From contig JANTQA010000063.1 of the NCBI GenBank assembly GCA_027625915.1, forward strand, positions 2,542,001-2,606,000: a stretch of DNA of 64,000 bases, in the 5' to 3' direction. Of the stretch, positions 1-20,367 are shown one piece after another (positions within the stretch are counted from its first letter, which is position 1; each line of letters starts with the position of its first letter). Position numbers and translations under genes: made by a program. This stretch comes from Anaeramoeba flamelloides (lineage: Eukaryota > Metamonada > Anaeramoebidae). The notes below the pieces were generated by a model that made no database searches, was not told the origin of the DNA, and was given only the letters and a program-made list of their open reading frames with translations.

Positions 1-2467
1 ATTTGATCAAATTTTTGTTTTGTTTTTTAATATTTTTCAAAGTTTTGTTTTGTTTTTTCTGAAAAAAATTTCTTATTTTTTTTTTCTTTTTTTCTTTTTC
101 TTTTATTTTTCTTTTCTTTTCTTTTTTTTCTGCTTTTTTTTTTTCTTTTCTTTTTTTTTTTCTGATTATCTACTTATAAAAACATAAAGAACTTTGGAAA
201 TCTCAGTAAAAATTAAGAAATAAACTTGTTGTATTACCTTTTCAAATTCAGATAATTATTCTTAAAAAATCTACTAGTTAATTTTTTTTAGTGAGAAGTT
301 CAGTAAAAAAAAATCGGTTATCCCATTTCATGAATTGTGATTTATTTTTTTTTTTAGTTTTTTGGTTTTATTTTTTTTAATTTTTAAAAGATCAGCCTTT
401 TTAAATAGAAAAAATAATTAACTTTTTAATCATTCTTAATATATAAAAATAAAAAAAATAAAAAAAAATAACAATTAATTTTCAAAATTTTATAAATTTC
501 TTAAACGATCTTTAATTATTGAAAAGTTAAAAATAAAATTTTGATAAAAAATCATTAAGTAATTGAAATATGTTTTATAAATTTTAGAATTGAGAAGATA
601 ATCAAAAAGTGTTACAATGGTCAGAAAAGTTACATTTTGAATTAAAAGATAAGAAAATATTTGTAAAAAAAAAATAAAAACTCGATTTTTTTTTTTTTTG
701 CATCAAAGTGCCGAATAGGTTGGTGGTTGTTTCCTCTTCTGTCAAAAATTTATATATATCAATCACAATATGTTTTTGAAAAGAGATTAAAATATTTGAC
801 CAACTACAGCACAGGCAAAATACGTTACTTTCTTAAATTTTAAAATTGGAACTTTATTGTTAAGATTCATTTATAAACTGTGAGTTTTTAAAAAGAAGAA
901 TTTGTTTTTAAATTTTTCTTTTGTTGATTATATTTTTTTTTTTTTTTAGTTTAACTTTTCAATAACCTTGTTTCAAATACTTCCAATATAATGTTATGAC
1001 TCTACAGCAGATTTAACCCAGTTCAAGTGTCAAATCTCTAGATTTATGGAAAACCTTATTCAATTCACTACAGTTGGCTTCAAATTGATCTAATTGCTCA
1101 AGGTAAGTCCATTTTACTTCAGTTCGGACTACTTCAAGATTTGATTAGATCAAGTTAGTTTAAGATCTAATCATAAACAAGTTTACCTATTTCTATAATG
1201 ATTCTTATTTCCTTTAATATCAAAAAACTTGTCAAAGAAAAAGAAAAACAAAGGTGGGAACCCAAACAACTATACAAAAGTGAATTTGAAAAATGTAAAA
1301 AAATTATCAAAAATAAAATTTTGAAATTTTGATAACTAATTGTAAAGTAAACAAACCAACTTGTAAATATTTGAATGATTATTCATTAAAACCTGATCTC
1401 TTGATAAATTGATTTATTTTGTCAAACTGAAGCTAAATATCTATAAAATATTTAACATATAAAAAGTGCGTTAATTCTCGAAAATGTAATAATTTTTACA
1501 AAAAAATTAAAAACAAATTCATATGAGCCTACTAATATCATAATAAAAGAAGAATTTTGAAAATTTTCCTTGATTTTTTTTTTTTTTTTTTTTCAATTCG
1601 ATTTTATTATAAAAATTCATATACGACAAAATGTTCTTTGATATAGAAAATCGGTTGCAATTATATCTTTACAAAATAAACCCCATTCCAAAAATTTTGA
1701 CACACCAAAAATCAAAAATAGGCAAAATAAAACTCAATTTATTGTATTTTTCCAAACCTAATACAAAAACACATTTAAGTTACAGGGTATTAATGTTTTA
1801 ATAAGTAATCATTTTAATACAAATAAAAGAAAAAAATATAAAACTCAAAAATAAAAATTGGTGTGTCCAAAATAAGGAAACGAGGGGAAATAAAAATTTA
1901 TTGGTAAATTTGTTGAAATTTCACCAATAATTGTTGATCTATCAAATGATAACATACCATCAACCAATTGTATGTGGATTTTCCAAGTTAAGAAAACTCA
2001 ACACTAACCTTTTATCAACCATCGAAAAAAAATTCCAGATCCAACGAAACAGATTAGGTAACTGGAAAAAAGGAAATGAAAACAAAACAGTAATAAGATA
2101 AAAAAGGAAATAGTTTATAAAATCAAAATTCTTTTCAAATTGAATTTAAAGTGTAGTATTGTTATTCTTTCAACTGTTTAAGCTGTGGCCAAAATTTTGG
2201 AATATAGTTTATTTAATGAATACAATAAATTTCTTGTAAAAAACACTTTTCAAAAAAAAACAATTTTTGTAAAAAAAAAATGTTGAAAAATGTAATATAA
2301 TTTGTATTTTTTTACCAAAAGTGGTGCTATAACGGTTGATAATTACTCAAAAACTGTTAATATATTTATATAAAAATAATATAAGTTTCTTGCATCCATA
2401 GTATTATCCAAAGAATAATGAATTACAAAAAAATAAATAAAAGAAAAGAAAATGAATAATTGTTTAC
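1..2467. other. AT-rich DNA downstream of the last visible kinase exon
   Basis: This stretch holds pyrimidine tracts (60-160), a stretch at about 285-420 that is also seen near 31.1 kb, a more mixed segment at 985-1200 with stops in all forward frames, and the ~530 bp element at 1677-2211. The kinase's terminal exon probably lies here or beyond the left edge, but I could not identify it. Confidence 0.5.
1677..2211 (+). mobile_element. ~530 bp TA-bounded inverted-repeat element (family T530), copy 1
   Basis: The left end TAAACCCCATTCCAAAAAT and the complement of the right end TAAACTATATTCCAAAATTT form imperfect terminal inverted repeats that continue TTTGGACACA. The flanks are TA-rich, compatible with TA target duplication as in Tc1/mariner non-autonomous elements. 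It has no transposase. It lies just beyond the last visible kinase exon, opposite in orientation to copy 2. Confidence 0.7.
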
Positions 2468-11170
<8,703 letters not shown>

Positions 11171-12019
11171 TTGTAAAATTATTCAAATATTCGTAAAAAA
11201 GACCTTTTGATAAAAATTGATTTATTTTTGAAGATCTGAACCTGAGTAAATTCCCTTTTTATCCAAGAGAATTTATAAACTCAACCCGGAAAGTTATTTC
11301 TTTCACAATTGTTTGAATTTTGAAGATTTTGCTTTTTGAGGAATAGGAAAAAAACTATTTTCACGAGTCAATTTTAATTTTTCATCTTTTGAAATGTTTT
11401 TACAATTTTTTTATGAACCACATTCTATTTTTTCCTTTTTCTTTTTGATTGGGGTTCTTTCTTATCCACTGCAATTTTTTTTTTAAAACAACTCTCTCTG
11501 AGTTTTCTACATTAATTCTCCCACAAATTCAAAAATGTAATAATAATCTTGAATTAAAGTAATATGTCTAAGATCTTGTTGAAAGAGTAAAAAAAACACC
11601 TTTTAGAAAGTAAATATAACGATTGATCACTATAAAATGATATTTAGATTTTGAATTGGAATAAGTTTTATCTTTTTTACATAATGTAAAAAGAGACGAT
11701 TGTTGAACAAATAAAACTAGCTTTATTAGTAATAACGAAGTGATACCCGGGTCTTGTACAGACCATAACAATTACTGAACCAAAATATCATATTATATAT
11801 TTTAGAACTTTTTTATAAGGAAAGATAAACCTGTTCAAATAATGATGACTAGAAAACATCAAGATTTTGTCATACTTGCCCTTTTATGATTTTTTTTTGA
11901 GTCTACTAACCAACAACCTCAATCTTGGTAAAAAAATAAAAAAAAACAGAAATTTTTGGTTAACAACCAATTATAGATTCCTTCAAAAAGAGTACTGGTG
12001 TTTGAATTAAAAATACGAA

Positions 12020-12219
12020 TACAGTCAGTTTCACTTTTAAGGCACAAACTTTCAACGAAATTTAAGACATAAAAAAATCTCAAATTAAGGCACAAAATTT
12101 GGAATTTTTTTTTTTACAATTTATTTTTACTAGAATTTGAATTTTGTGGTTTAATTTGAGATTTTTTTGTGCCTAAAATTTCGTTGAAAGTTTGTGCCTT
12201 AAAAGTGAAACTGACTGTA
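12020..12219. mobile_element. Palindromic ~200 bp element (family P200), copy 1
   Basis: TACAGTCAGTTTCACTTTTA at the left and its complement ...AAGTGAAACTGACTGTA at the right; the two halves are complementary almost end to end apart from a short centre. Bounded by TA. It interrupts a diverged copy of the 176 bp element (TACTGGTGTTTGAATT at 11993; CACTTCATTTTCC at 12226). Confidence 0.8.
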
Positions 12220-12908
12220 TATCATCACTTCATTTTCCTATTTTTACGTTTACAAAAGGAGTTCTCAATGGAATAGATTGTGATTTACAGTGATCAAAAT
12301 AATGCGTACACAACGACTATAACCAGTGTTTCAAAATAAACTCTATTTCAAAATCATTGGCCCATTAAAAATTAAATTTTAAAGAAAAATATTTTTAATA
12401 ATTAAAGTTATCTATTTTAATATAAAAAGTTCGATTTTAATATTCACACTATACCCAATAGATATTTATTTTTTTTCTAAAAAATAAAAAAAAAAAAAAA
12501 AAAAAACAGTTGAAAAAAAGTGATACATTTTTTTTTGAAATAGCCATTACATATAAAATAGAAATTTTAAAAAAGTAATAAAACCCATTTATCAATTCCC
12601 ATTCCATTTGAATAACTAAATCTAATCTCTTTTTCATATTTGAAAACAATTTTTTTATTAATTCATCTGTTACTTCTTTTCAATTTTTGATTTCCATTTT
12701 CCATTTTAACAAAATACTGTGGAAAAAATAAAAAAGAGAAAAAATGATTTATTTACAAACTTTTCACTGTGAGAGGAAAAACTTCAAAACCAAAAAAATA
12801 TAATTCAAAATTCAAATGTAATATAGGCCATTTATTATGAAATTTAGATTATGACCAATGCTTTTTTTCTTCTTGTTCCAAGGTAACATCCAATCGATTA
12901 CTTTAAAG

Positions 12909-13140
12909 TAAGCAAAATTTCAAAAATAGTGAAAACTTTTTTTTTATTATTTTTTTCTTTTTTGATTTGTCTTTCAAAAAATAAAATGATTAAATATCAT
13001 TTTTATTTATTAATCTATATTGGATATTGTTTCTAAAATATTTGTAAAACACGTTATTATTCAAAAAAAAAAAAAAGAATAATTAAACGAATTTTTTTTA
13101 TGATGAAAAATATGCCCCTATTTTTGAAATAGAGCTTATA
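12909..13140. mobile_element. ~230 bp inverted-repeat element, copy 1
   Basis: TAAGCAAAATTTCAAAAATAG at the left and CCTATTTTTGAAATAGAGCTTA at the right. Colinear with 30474-30706 (shared GTCTTTCAAAAAATAAAATG and TTATTATTCAAAAAAA). Confidence 0.6.
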
Positions 13141-13993
13141 TCTAATTTTAAATCAATTTTGAAAGTATATGTCCTTGATATTTAAAGTAAAATTTAAATT
13201 ATGAATACAAATAGTTAAAAATTTTTCATAATATTTTCAATTTTTTTATATTTTCTTAAAAATTTTGGTTTTTTGAAGATTAAAATCATTTTTATAAATT
13301 TACTCAATTTTTAAAGATATGTTTTGCAATTTGATCCTTCGTTTTTAGAATTTCTTTTTAAATGATAGAACTTTAAGAAATCAATACTATATTTATTTAG
13401 GTTTTTTTTATCAGTTTCTTTGTTCCGTTGATGTATAGGTCTTCTAGAACAAAAAAAAATATGCTTTTTATTTTGAAACACAAATTAAATTTTTTTGTAC
13501 ACTTTATTTTGACTACAGTATGTTATCATTTTAATTTTTTGTATCTTTTATAATGTCTGAAATATGAACTCAAGTGTTAAATCAAAAACCCTAAGAGAAA
13601 AAGAATTATGGATTGAAAAATCTGAAAATGTAGCCCCATTCATAATTTCAAAGACTAGCAAAAGAAGATTTTTGTAATATTCATATGTTTTTTAAAAAAT
13701 AATTTAAAAGAACTCAATAACATTTCGAAAAAGAAGAGTTGAGAAAGCATGAGAAGAGACCAAAAAAATGCATTCTAGAACTTTCACATTTATTTTACAT
13801 TTTATTTTCAAAGATATGAAAATTCTAATATTTTGATTTTTTCATTTTTCAACTAAAAATCCCTGTTAGAAACATTTCTTGATGAGATATATTTGCTTCT
13901 TGTTTTATATAGAAAACTGTAAGATAGAATCTATTCAAAGAATCTGTGATTTAAATTTAATTTAAATAATAACTATTGAAAATGGGGTTTCTA

Positions 13994-14193
13994 TAGTCAG
14001 TTTCACTTTTAAGGAACAAACTTTAAAGAAATTTAAAGCACAATAAAAATCTCAAATCAAACCACAAAATTCAGATTCTAGTAAAAATAAATTGTAAAAA
14101 AAAAAAAATTCCAAATTTTGTGCATTAATTTGGGATTTTTTAGTGCCTTAAATTCCGTTGAAAGTTTGTGCCTTAAAAGTGAAACTGACTGTA
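13994..14193. mobile_element. P200 palindromic element, copy 2
   Basis: TATAGTCAGTTTCACTTTTA ... AAAGTGAAACTGACTGTA, a full-length foldback with a short A-run near the centre. It lies 55 bases before the AC microsatellite. Confidence 0.8.
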
Positions 14194-14245
14194 AAATGAA
14201 AGGGTTATATATCATTATAAACTCCTTTTCAAACAAAAAGGAACA

Positions 14246-14248
<3 letters not shown>

Positions 14249-14337
<89 letters not shown>
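14249..14337. repeat. AC dinucleotide microsatellite
   Basis: About 44 uninterrupted AC units. Open frames across it on both strands (poly-HT, poly-VC) are artefacts. Confidence 0.95.
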
Positions 14338-14338
<1 letters not shown>

Positions 14339-15330
14339 CAATCAATACTATTGAATTTGATTGTTTATAAGATAATTACTTTTTGATGATTTTCATTTTA
14401 ATTCTTCATTTTTTTATTTTTTGTTTTTTTTATTTTTGGATATTGAATAGTGGAAAATGAAAAAACAAGATAAGAAAACAATTTAAAAATAATCTGACAG
14501 TATAAAAATGGAAACAGTTTAAGTTTGATTTAGAATCAAGCTATATGTAGGAATTAAGATAGGCCATTATTGGATTGATACATGGAACAAAGAAAAGAGA
14601 AAATATAAAAAAAAAACATTTCCAACAAAATAACCAGATGAATTCCAGATTTATCTTTAAAATGTGAATTTAAAGTACAAAATTTTGACGTTTAAAGAGT
14701 TATCAATATATCTATAAAACTTTTTCTCAATTCAGCGTGTTCAAAAATTGTTATTGATTTCTAATTTTTTTCATTTACAATTTACAAAACTAGATTCTTC
14801 AGTCTAAATAAAAGGACACATCAATTTTTAAAATATTTAATTTTAATGTTTATTGTTTTGTTTAAATGAGTCTTAAAAGATTTTGTACAGTGTTTTTTTA
14901 TTTACGTTTTAAAGTGTTTTTTATATTTTATAATGATATCACAATTAATTTGATTCAATTATAAATAATTCTAGAATTTTTCCAGTGCCCTTTTATTTGA
15001 AAAGGTGTTTAAATTGATCCATATCAAAAGCAAAATTGAGGTAGCACCATTAAATTACCTTAACAAGGTTTTATGAAGTATTATTGGTTACAATGAGATT
15101 TTTCTTTAAAATTTGATGAGTAAAATTTACAAAATTTATTTTATTATCAAAATTTGCACCAAAAAAAATTGTAATGTTAATAAAAAACACCTAGAAAAAA
15201 ATCAAAAAAAGGAGTCAATAATTTGAAAAGATTTGGTTCGATCATAATTATTTCCTAATCAGAGGAATTTTTGAAAAGTTCTGTTATCCATTTAACTATT
15301 TTAACCATGCCAAACGTTTTAAAATAACAC

Positions 15331-15845
15331 TAATTCCAAAAAAATTGACACACCCAAAATCAAAATCAGCAAAAAAAAAAATAAACAAAATTTCATGTAT
15401 TTTTCTAAACCTAATATAAAACTAAATTTAAGTAACAGATTATTATTTTATTATTATGTAATCATTTTTGTCTCCAAATAATATTTTAAAATATGAAATG
15501 AATCAAGAAAAACAATTGATGTATCCTAAATTATAAAACAAGCTGGAAAAAAAATATTGTTAAATTTGTTGAAAATTCTCTAACAATTAAAGATCAATCA
15601 AATGATTATATACCATAAACTAATTGTATACGATTTTGCTATTTAACAAACTCAGTATTAACTTTTTATCAATCATGGAAAAAAATTATTCACATCAAAC
15701 GAAATAGATTACACAACGGGCAAAAAGGAAATTAAAACATAACAGAAAAGACAAAAAAAGAAAAAATTTGGAAAAATTAAAATTATTTCAAAATTGGATG
15801 TCAAATGTAATATTATCATTCTTTCAACTATTTAAATTGTGTCAT
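15331..15845 (+). mobile_element. T530 element, copy 3 (diverged)
   Basis: Begins TAATTCCAAAAAAATTGACACACCC and shares the internal order of the other copies. The right terminus is eroded into a T-run after TTTAAATTGTGTC. It lies about 110 bases past the 3' end of the Ras-BTB gene. Confidence 0.6.
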
Positions 15846-15958
15846 TTTTTTTTTTTTTTTTACTTTTGAATTTAGTTTAGATTTAATTTAATAGAGTTGT
15901 AAAAGAATTGTAATTTATAAAAAAGTGCATTTCTCTTGACATAAAAACTAACCCCATA

Positions 15959-18280
15959 TTAAACGTATCCAAGCTTTTTAGCTAGTTTGTATCTCAATTT
16001 CTTTTGTAATGAACTACATTTTATGGAAGGGTAAACATATTTTTCAACACCTTTGATTACTTCTTGATTTAAAAATTTTTTTAATTTTTTGTTTTTTTTA
16101 AATATTTTATAATTTTGACCATAAAACCACTGGCACCTTTCAATTAAAATTTGAATATTATGCTGTGTTGCATAATAAAAAATTTGATCAACATTATCTA
16201 AATTTATCAATTCAGAAATTTTTAAGATACAAGTATCACCCAGTACTTTAATTTGGAAATAATCAGATAATTTATAAATTTTGATTATTCTTTTTAAACT
16301 TGTTTCAAATTCGAATTGGTCATCTTTTTTTTGATTCTCCGATTTTTGGATCATTTGCAAATCATCACAATAAAGAAATTTAATCAGAATTTCAAAACTT
16401 TTTCTTGAAATGTTTTCTAAAGTTAATGTATCTGTTTGATTTTCTTGAAATAAATTTATATGAAATAGGGTTTTAAAATATTTACTTTTTTTGATCAATA
16501 ATGATTTATGTAAATTAAATATTTTATTATTATTATTATTTGTTTTGTTAATATTGACATTGTTATTATTATTATTATTATTATTATTTCCATTGTCAAC
16601 GTTTTTGTTTTGAGATACATTGTTTTTTTCATTTCCACCAATAATCGAATTATTTTTTTTTTGCTCGCCTTTTCTCCTTTCGGATTTCCTTTTTTTTCCT
16701 TCCATATCCTGGCTTTTTTTTGTTAAATTTATCAATTGAGATTTCAAAATCTTATTATTTGGGATAATTATTGAAAAATTGCAATTTGACCGGTTTTGAT
16801 AAATATTTAAAAAATCATTTTTGCACTTATTTATAGAGTTTTCTTGAACAATTATTATTTTTTGGTTTGGTATCTGAACTATTGAATCTCGTTTTATAAC
16901 AAACGCATTTTTACTTTGATTTATAAATTCAATAAAATGGTTACAATTAAATATATTTCCAATTTTTATTAATTCATTACAAATTGGTTCTTTTAAAACG
17001 AAATCTTTTATTTTATCAAACGTTCCACAATAAATATATTGACAAAATGCTTTAAAATATAAAAAATTAATTTCTTTTTTCAATTTGTATTTTTTCTTCT
17101 TTTTCTTCTTCTTTTCAAAAAGTTTTTTTTTTCCCTCTTTTTCTTCTGTGTTTTCCATACTCTTTCCACTTTCATCCTCTTCTTCTTTTTCTTTTTTTTT
17201 TTCTTCTTCTTTTGATTCTTTTTCTTTTTCTTTTACAATGATTACCTTCTGCTGGTTTTTTTTTAATGTTCTTTTTTTTTTTTTTTTCTGTTGCAGTTTC
17301 TTGCTGTGAACAATTTCCTTTTCTTCTATTTTTTCAATTTCCTTTTCCTTTTCCTTTTCCTTTTCATTTCCTTTTTGATTTTTGTTTCCTATTTTATTTT
17401 TGTTTTTCTGATCAGCTAATTGGAAAATTGAAAAATTTTCATTATTATTCACTTTTTTCTTTTTTTGAATTTTTTTTAATAAATGATACATCTCAGGAAG
17501 CCGTTTTTTTAAAATCCATTTGTGTAAATATATTTGGTTACTTGTGGTGGTCTGATTTTCTTGGGTACCCTTTTCCTCACAAATTATAGAATAATCATAA
17601 ATTTTGGATTTTTGCAAGATCTTTTTGAGGTCAGAAACAAATAAACTTTGAGGTTTGTGTGCTGTTGGTTGGAGTGGTTCTTCTTCTTTCTTCTTAAAGT
17701 CTCTTGGAACTAATTGTTTTTTCAACCATTTTTTTTTGTTCATACCATCACAATCCGGAATCTTTTTTGGAATTGTCAAGATCATTCTTAGGATCTCTTG
17801 AAAAATTTGATCAACATTTTCTTTGGTAAGCGCACTAGTCTCAAAAAAGCGTGCACCTAAGCTTTCAGCTAAATTGAATCCTTCTTCATATGAAACTTTC
17901 CTTTCAGACTCTAAATCCTTTTTATTACCGACAAGCATAATTCGAAAATCTTCCGGTTCCTTAAAGTCAAGGATTTTTTCTCGGTAATTTAATACAGCAT
18001 CAAAGGTAGATCTTCTACAGATAGAATAAACAAGTATAAACCCTTGACTGGATTTAATGTAATTTGGATACATTATTTCATATTGTTCTTGCCCTGCTGT
18101 ATCAATGATTTTGAACTTTACCATTTCTGATCCTTTTTCAATCTCTAATTCATAAATCTCTTCGATTGTTGGATCATAATCTTCAAGAAAATATGAATAA
18201 AGATATTGTTGAACAAGCGCAGACTTTCCACATGCACCTGTACCAAACAGAACTAATTGCAGTTCTGGTTTTTGGTACAT
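15959..18280 (-). CDS. Ras-family GTPase fused to tandem BTB domains (RhoBTB-like layout)
   Basis: One exon, 773 residues. I place the start at the ATG at 18280 (MYQKPELQLVLFG); the five codons before it begin with TTG. The G domain is complete: G1 GTGACGKS (13-20), switch-I YDPTIEE with T38, G3 DTAGQE (60-65), G4 NKKD (119-122), G5 ETSA (147-150). It lacks the Rho insert, so it is Ras-type. No C-terminal CAAX box is present. After residue ~200 comes a BTB-like domain cut in two by a Lys/Glu-rich insert of roughly 150 residues (first half to about 265, second half from LKKEINFLYFKAFCQYIYCG). A second BTB follows with a long Asn-rich insert and the typical FNLHKSLLIKKSKYFKTLF core, then a helical tail. 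By analogy with RhoBTB it may be a Cullin-3 substrate adaptor under GTPase control (inference). A TATA-like box lies about 85 bp upstream. Confidence 0.9.
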   Translation of the reverse strand: MYQKPELQLVLFGTGACGKSALVQQYLYSYFLEDYDPTIEEIYELEIEKGSEMVKFKIIDTAGQEQYEIMYPNYIKSSQGFILVYSICRRSTFDAVLNYREKILDFKEPEDFRIMLVGNKKDLESERKVSYEEGFNLAESLGARFFETSALTKENVDQIFQEILRMILTIPKKIPDCDGMNKKKWLKKQLVPRDFKKKEEEPLQPTAHKPQSLFVSDLKKILQKSKIYDYSIICEEKGTQENQTTTSNQIYLHKWILKKRLPEMYHLLKKIQKKKKVNNNENFSIFQLADQKNKNKIGNKNQKGNEKEKEKEKEIEKIEEKEIVHSKKLQQKKKKKRTLKKNQQKVIIVKEKEKESKEEEKKKEKEEEDESGKSMENTEEKEGKKKLFEKKKKKKKKYKLKKEINFLYFKAFCQYIYCGTFDKIKDFVLKEPICNELIKIGNIFNCNHFIEFINQSKNAFVIKRDSIVQIPNQKIIIVQENSINKCKNDFLNIYQNRSNCNFSIIIPNNKILKSQLINLTKKSQDMEGKKRKSERRKGEQKKNNSIIGGNEKNNVSQNKNVDNGNNNNNNNNNNVNINKTNNNNNKIFNLHKSLLIKKSKYFKTLFHINLFQENQTDTLTLENISRKSFEILIKFLYCDDLQMIQKSENQKKDDQFEFETSLKRIIKIYKLSDYFQIKVLGDTCILKISELINLDNVDQIFYYATQHNIQILIERCQWFYGQNYKIFKKNKKLKKFLNQEVIKGVEKYVYPSIKCSSLQKKLRYKLAKKLGYV

Positions 18281-18364
18281 AAAATTCTTTTTCAAAAGAT
18301 TTTTCGAAAAAATGAAAACTTTCTAGGGATAGATACCAAAAAAGTATGTTTTCAAAACAAACCC

Positions 18365-18371
18365 TTTTATA
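18365..18371 (-). promoter_or_regulatory. Possible TATA box of the Ras-BTB gene
   Basis: On the minus strand the sequence reads TGTATAAAAGGG, about 85 bases before the ATG at 18280. TATAAAA followed by a short G run stands out from the surrounding A/T tracts. In so AT-rich a genome a TATA match alone is weak evidence; position and the G-containing context are what support it. Confidence 0.35.
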
Positions 18372-18980
18372 CAACTTTTTAAATGGGCCAAAATTGTTTT
18401 AAAACCTGAGAAACTATCCTTTAAATTTCCAAAAATAAAGAATATTTAGCCTTCTTTTAATCAAATTGACGGTATTTAGAGAATAATTGTTTTTGCAAGT
18501 TGATCTTATGTTCTCGAAACTAATCTGATTAATGATTGATTCTCAATCCGTGAACCATAATTTTGTTGGTTAACAATTGATTTTTTGTATTTCTTGTTGC
18601 TTTCGAACTTGCGAATTTTTCTTAATGGTTGTTAAAAAATTTCGATTTTCTCCAGCACAAACTCTTTAAATGTACAGTTGTTCAAACAACAAATTCAACT
18701 TTTTTTCAAAATTCTTCATAAAAATTTTTTGTAATTAATCCTCTTAAAAGAACAAACACAAAATGAAAAAAAGTTCTCCTTGATTTCCAATCTTTACTTT
18801 TTTATAAAGGAAAAATAAGATCAATAAATATATTCAAAAAGAAATGATTTAAAATAAAACAGAGTACTAAATATAACATTCGACAAAAGGTTACATTTAA
18901 TAATGGGTATTTTTGTTTTTATTATCATTGGTTTTACATTTGTTGAAAAATCGATTATTTTTGTAGATCTCAAAAAATAC

Positions 18981-20367
18981 TTAAGGGAGTAGCTACACCA
19001 TAAGACATGATAAAAATTTGAGAGAGATGAGATAAGAACGTTTTATTTTAGTGGCGTGTGATCGTAGATTCTCTAAAAATTTTTTTAAAAAAATTATTTG
19101 ATATTTTTTTTTTAGTAATGTTCAACTATAAAAAAAAAAGAGATTATATTGATAAAATAGTTTTATTATTATTATTATTTTATTATTAAAATAAACTTAA
19201 TTCGATTAATTTGGACACAGTTTAAACAGTTAGAAGAATAACAAAAAACATGATTTACATCAATTTGGAAATTAATTTTAATTCAACAAACTATATCATT
19301 TTTTTGTCTTTTTTGTTTTTGTTTTCATTTTCTTTTTTTCAGGTACTTAATCGGTTTAGTTAGATCTGAAAATTTTTTATAGATGGTTACTAGATGGTTA
19401 CAGTTGAGTTTCTTCAAGTGAAAAACCACATGCGATTTGTTGATGGTATCTTATCATTTGATCGATCAACCATTGTTGGTGTAATTTTAACAAATCTACC
19501 AATATATTTTTTTGTTCAAACTCTTTCATTTCAGCTCGTTTCATTTTTTTTTGGACACACTTGTTTTGATTTTTTGTTTTCTATTGTTTTGTTATATTTG
19601 GATGAAAATTATTACTTAAAAAAACCTTTAATACTATGTTACTTAAATCTGGTTTTATATTAGGTTTGGGAGAATATAGTAAATTGAGTTTTTGTTTCAC
19701 TATTTTTGATTTTAGATGTGTCCAAATTTTTGGAATGGGCGTTATTTTTTTTATGGGAGAAGATAATTTCAGATTCTTTGAATAAAAAGTGTATCTATTT
19801 TGTGGTTTAAACTTTGATAACATATAATCATATTCACTTCTCATATTCCACTAAACCCAACGTTTTACAATCCTAACAAGTAATAATTCTACTTAATTAT
19901 TCTAATTTTGGAATTCTTCTAGCTATTGAAGTCCCATTTATGTTTCCTTTTATGATTCTCTCAATTGTAATATTGTTGTTCTTTTTAAACAAAATCCATT
20001 AATCCTAAATGCCACTAATAAAAAAAATATTTCTAATTGCTTTATCTTGTCAGGATTAAAAAAAATCTCAAAAATGATGAAAAAATAAAAAATGAAAAAA
20101 TTAAATGCCACAATAGAATGTTGAGAGAAGAATAAAAGATAAGTCATTCAACATTCAAAACACTATTTTAAGTGATTCAACTCAACATTCTATTGTGGCA
20201 ATTTCTTTGAGACTTTGAAAAAAAAAATTTAAAAAAATCTAATGAATGAAGTACTTTAAATAATAAAAACCAATGAGGTACAACCAGAGTAAAAAATGTT
20301 ATTTTCTGATCCTCTTCAGAATTGCACAAAAGTGAAAAATTTTTCTTTACCGTGGCTACTCCCTTAA
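18981..20367. mobile_element. TTAA-bounded 1.39 kb element with terminal inverted repeats
   Basis: The left end is TTAAGGGAGTAGCTAC and the complement of the right end is TTAAGGGAGTAGCCAC: 15 of 16 bases match. TTAA at both ends is the target duplication typical of piggyBac-like elements, although the tips begin GGGAG rather than the usual CCC. No transposase frame is seen. It contains T530 copy 4 (19200-19744) and a 23 bp hairpin pair (CCACAATAGAATGTTGAG near 20105 and its complement near 20180). Confidence 0.55.
19200..19744 (-). mobile_element. T530 element, copy 4, nested in the TTAA-bounded element
   Basis: Reads TTTGGACACAGTTTAAACAG at its start and TGTCCAAATTTTTGGAATGGGC at its end, so it is inverted like copy 2. 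The open frame at 19394-19663 is simply the element read through; the same peptide-like frame recurs in copy 5 (VDGILSFDRS). It could be a relic of coding sequence but has no recognisable transposase motif. Confidence 0.65.

Larger units (their letters stand above)
11171..15958. other. Intergenic region between the kinase and Ras-BTB genes
   Basis: Contains P200 copies 1 and 2, an interrupted M176 copy, a ~230 bp element (12909-13140), the AC microsatellite and T530 copy 3. A 66-codon minus-strand frame at 12449-12649 (RLDLVIQMEWELINGF) has slightly more protein-like composition than its surroundings but no domain I can name. No gene is supported. Confidence 0.5.

Noticed and set aside
700-760. 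Candidate terminal kinase exon (acceptor GACAG followed by an EEETTTNLFGTL-like reading in the right phase)
   Set aside because: A closely similar sequence occurs at 7145-7185 in a non-coding repeat context, so this is repeat DNA rather than an exon.
11568-11771. 67-codon minus-strand frame with mixed composition
   Set aside because: No family match and no compatible splice sites to neighbouring exons.
12449-12649. Minus-strand frame reading KKRLDLVIQMEWELINGF
   Set aside because: Somewhat protein-like and could extend upstream, but has no recognised family, no partner exons and a poly-F tail; not enough to call an exon.
14078-14354. Poly-HT and poly-VC open frames, and the similar one at 27739-27960
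   Set aside because: They are AC microsatellites read in frame.
19394-19663. 89-codon frame containing VDGILSFDRSTIVG, and its relative at 45955-46161
   Set aside because: Both lie inside T530 elements; similarity reflects copy ancestry. No catalytic transposase motif is present.
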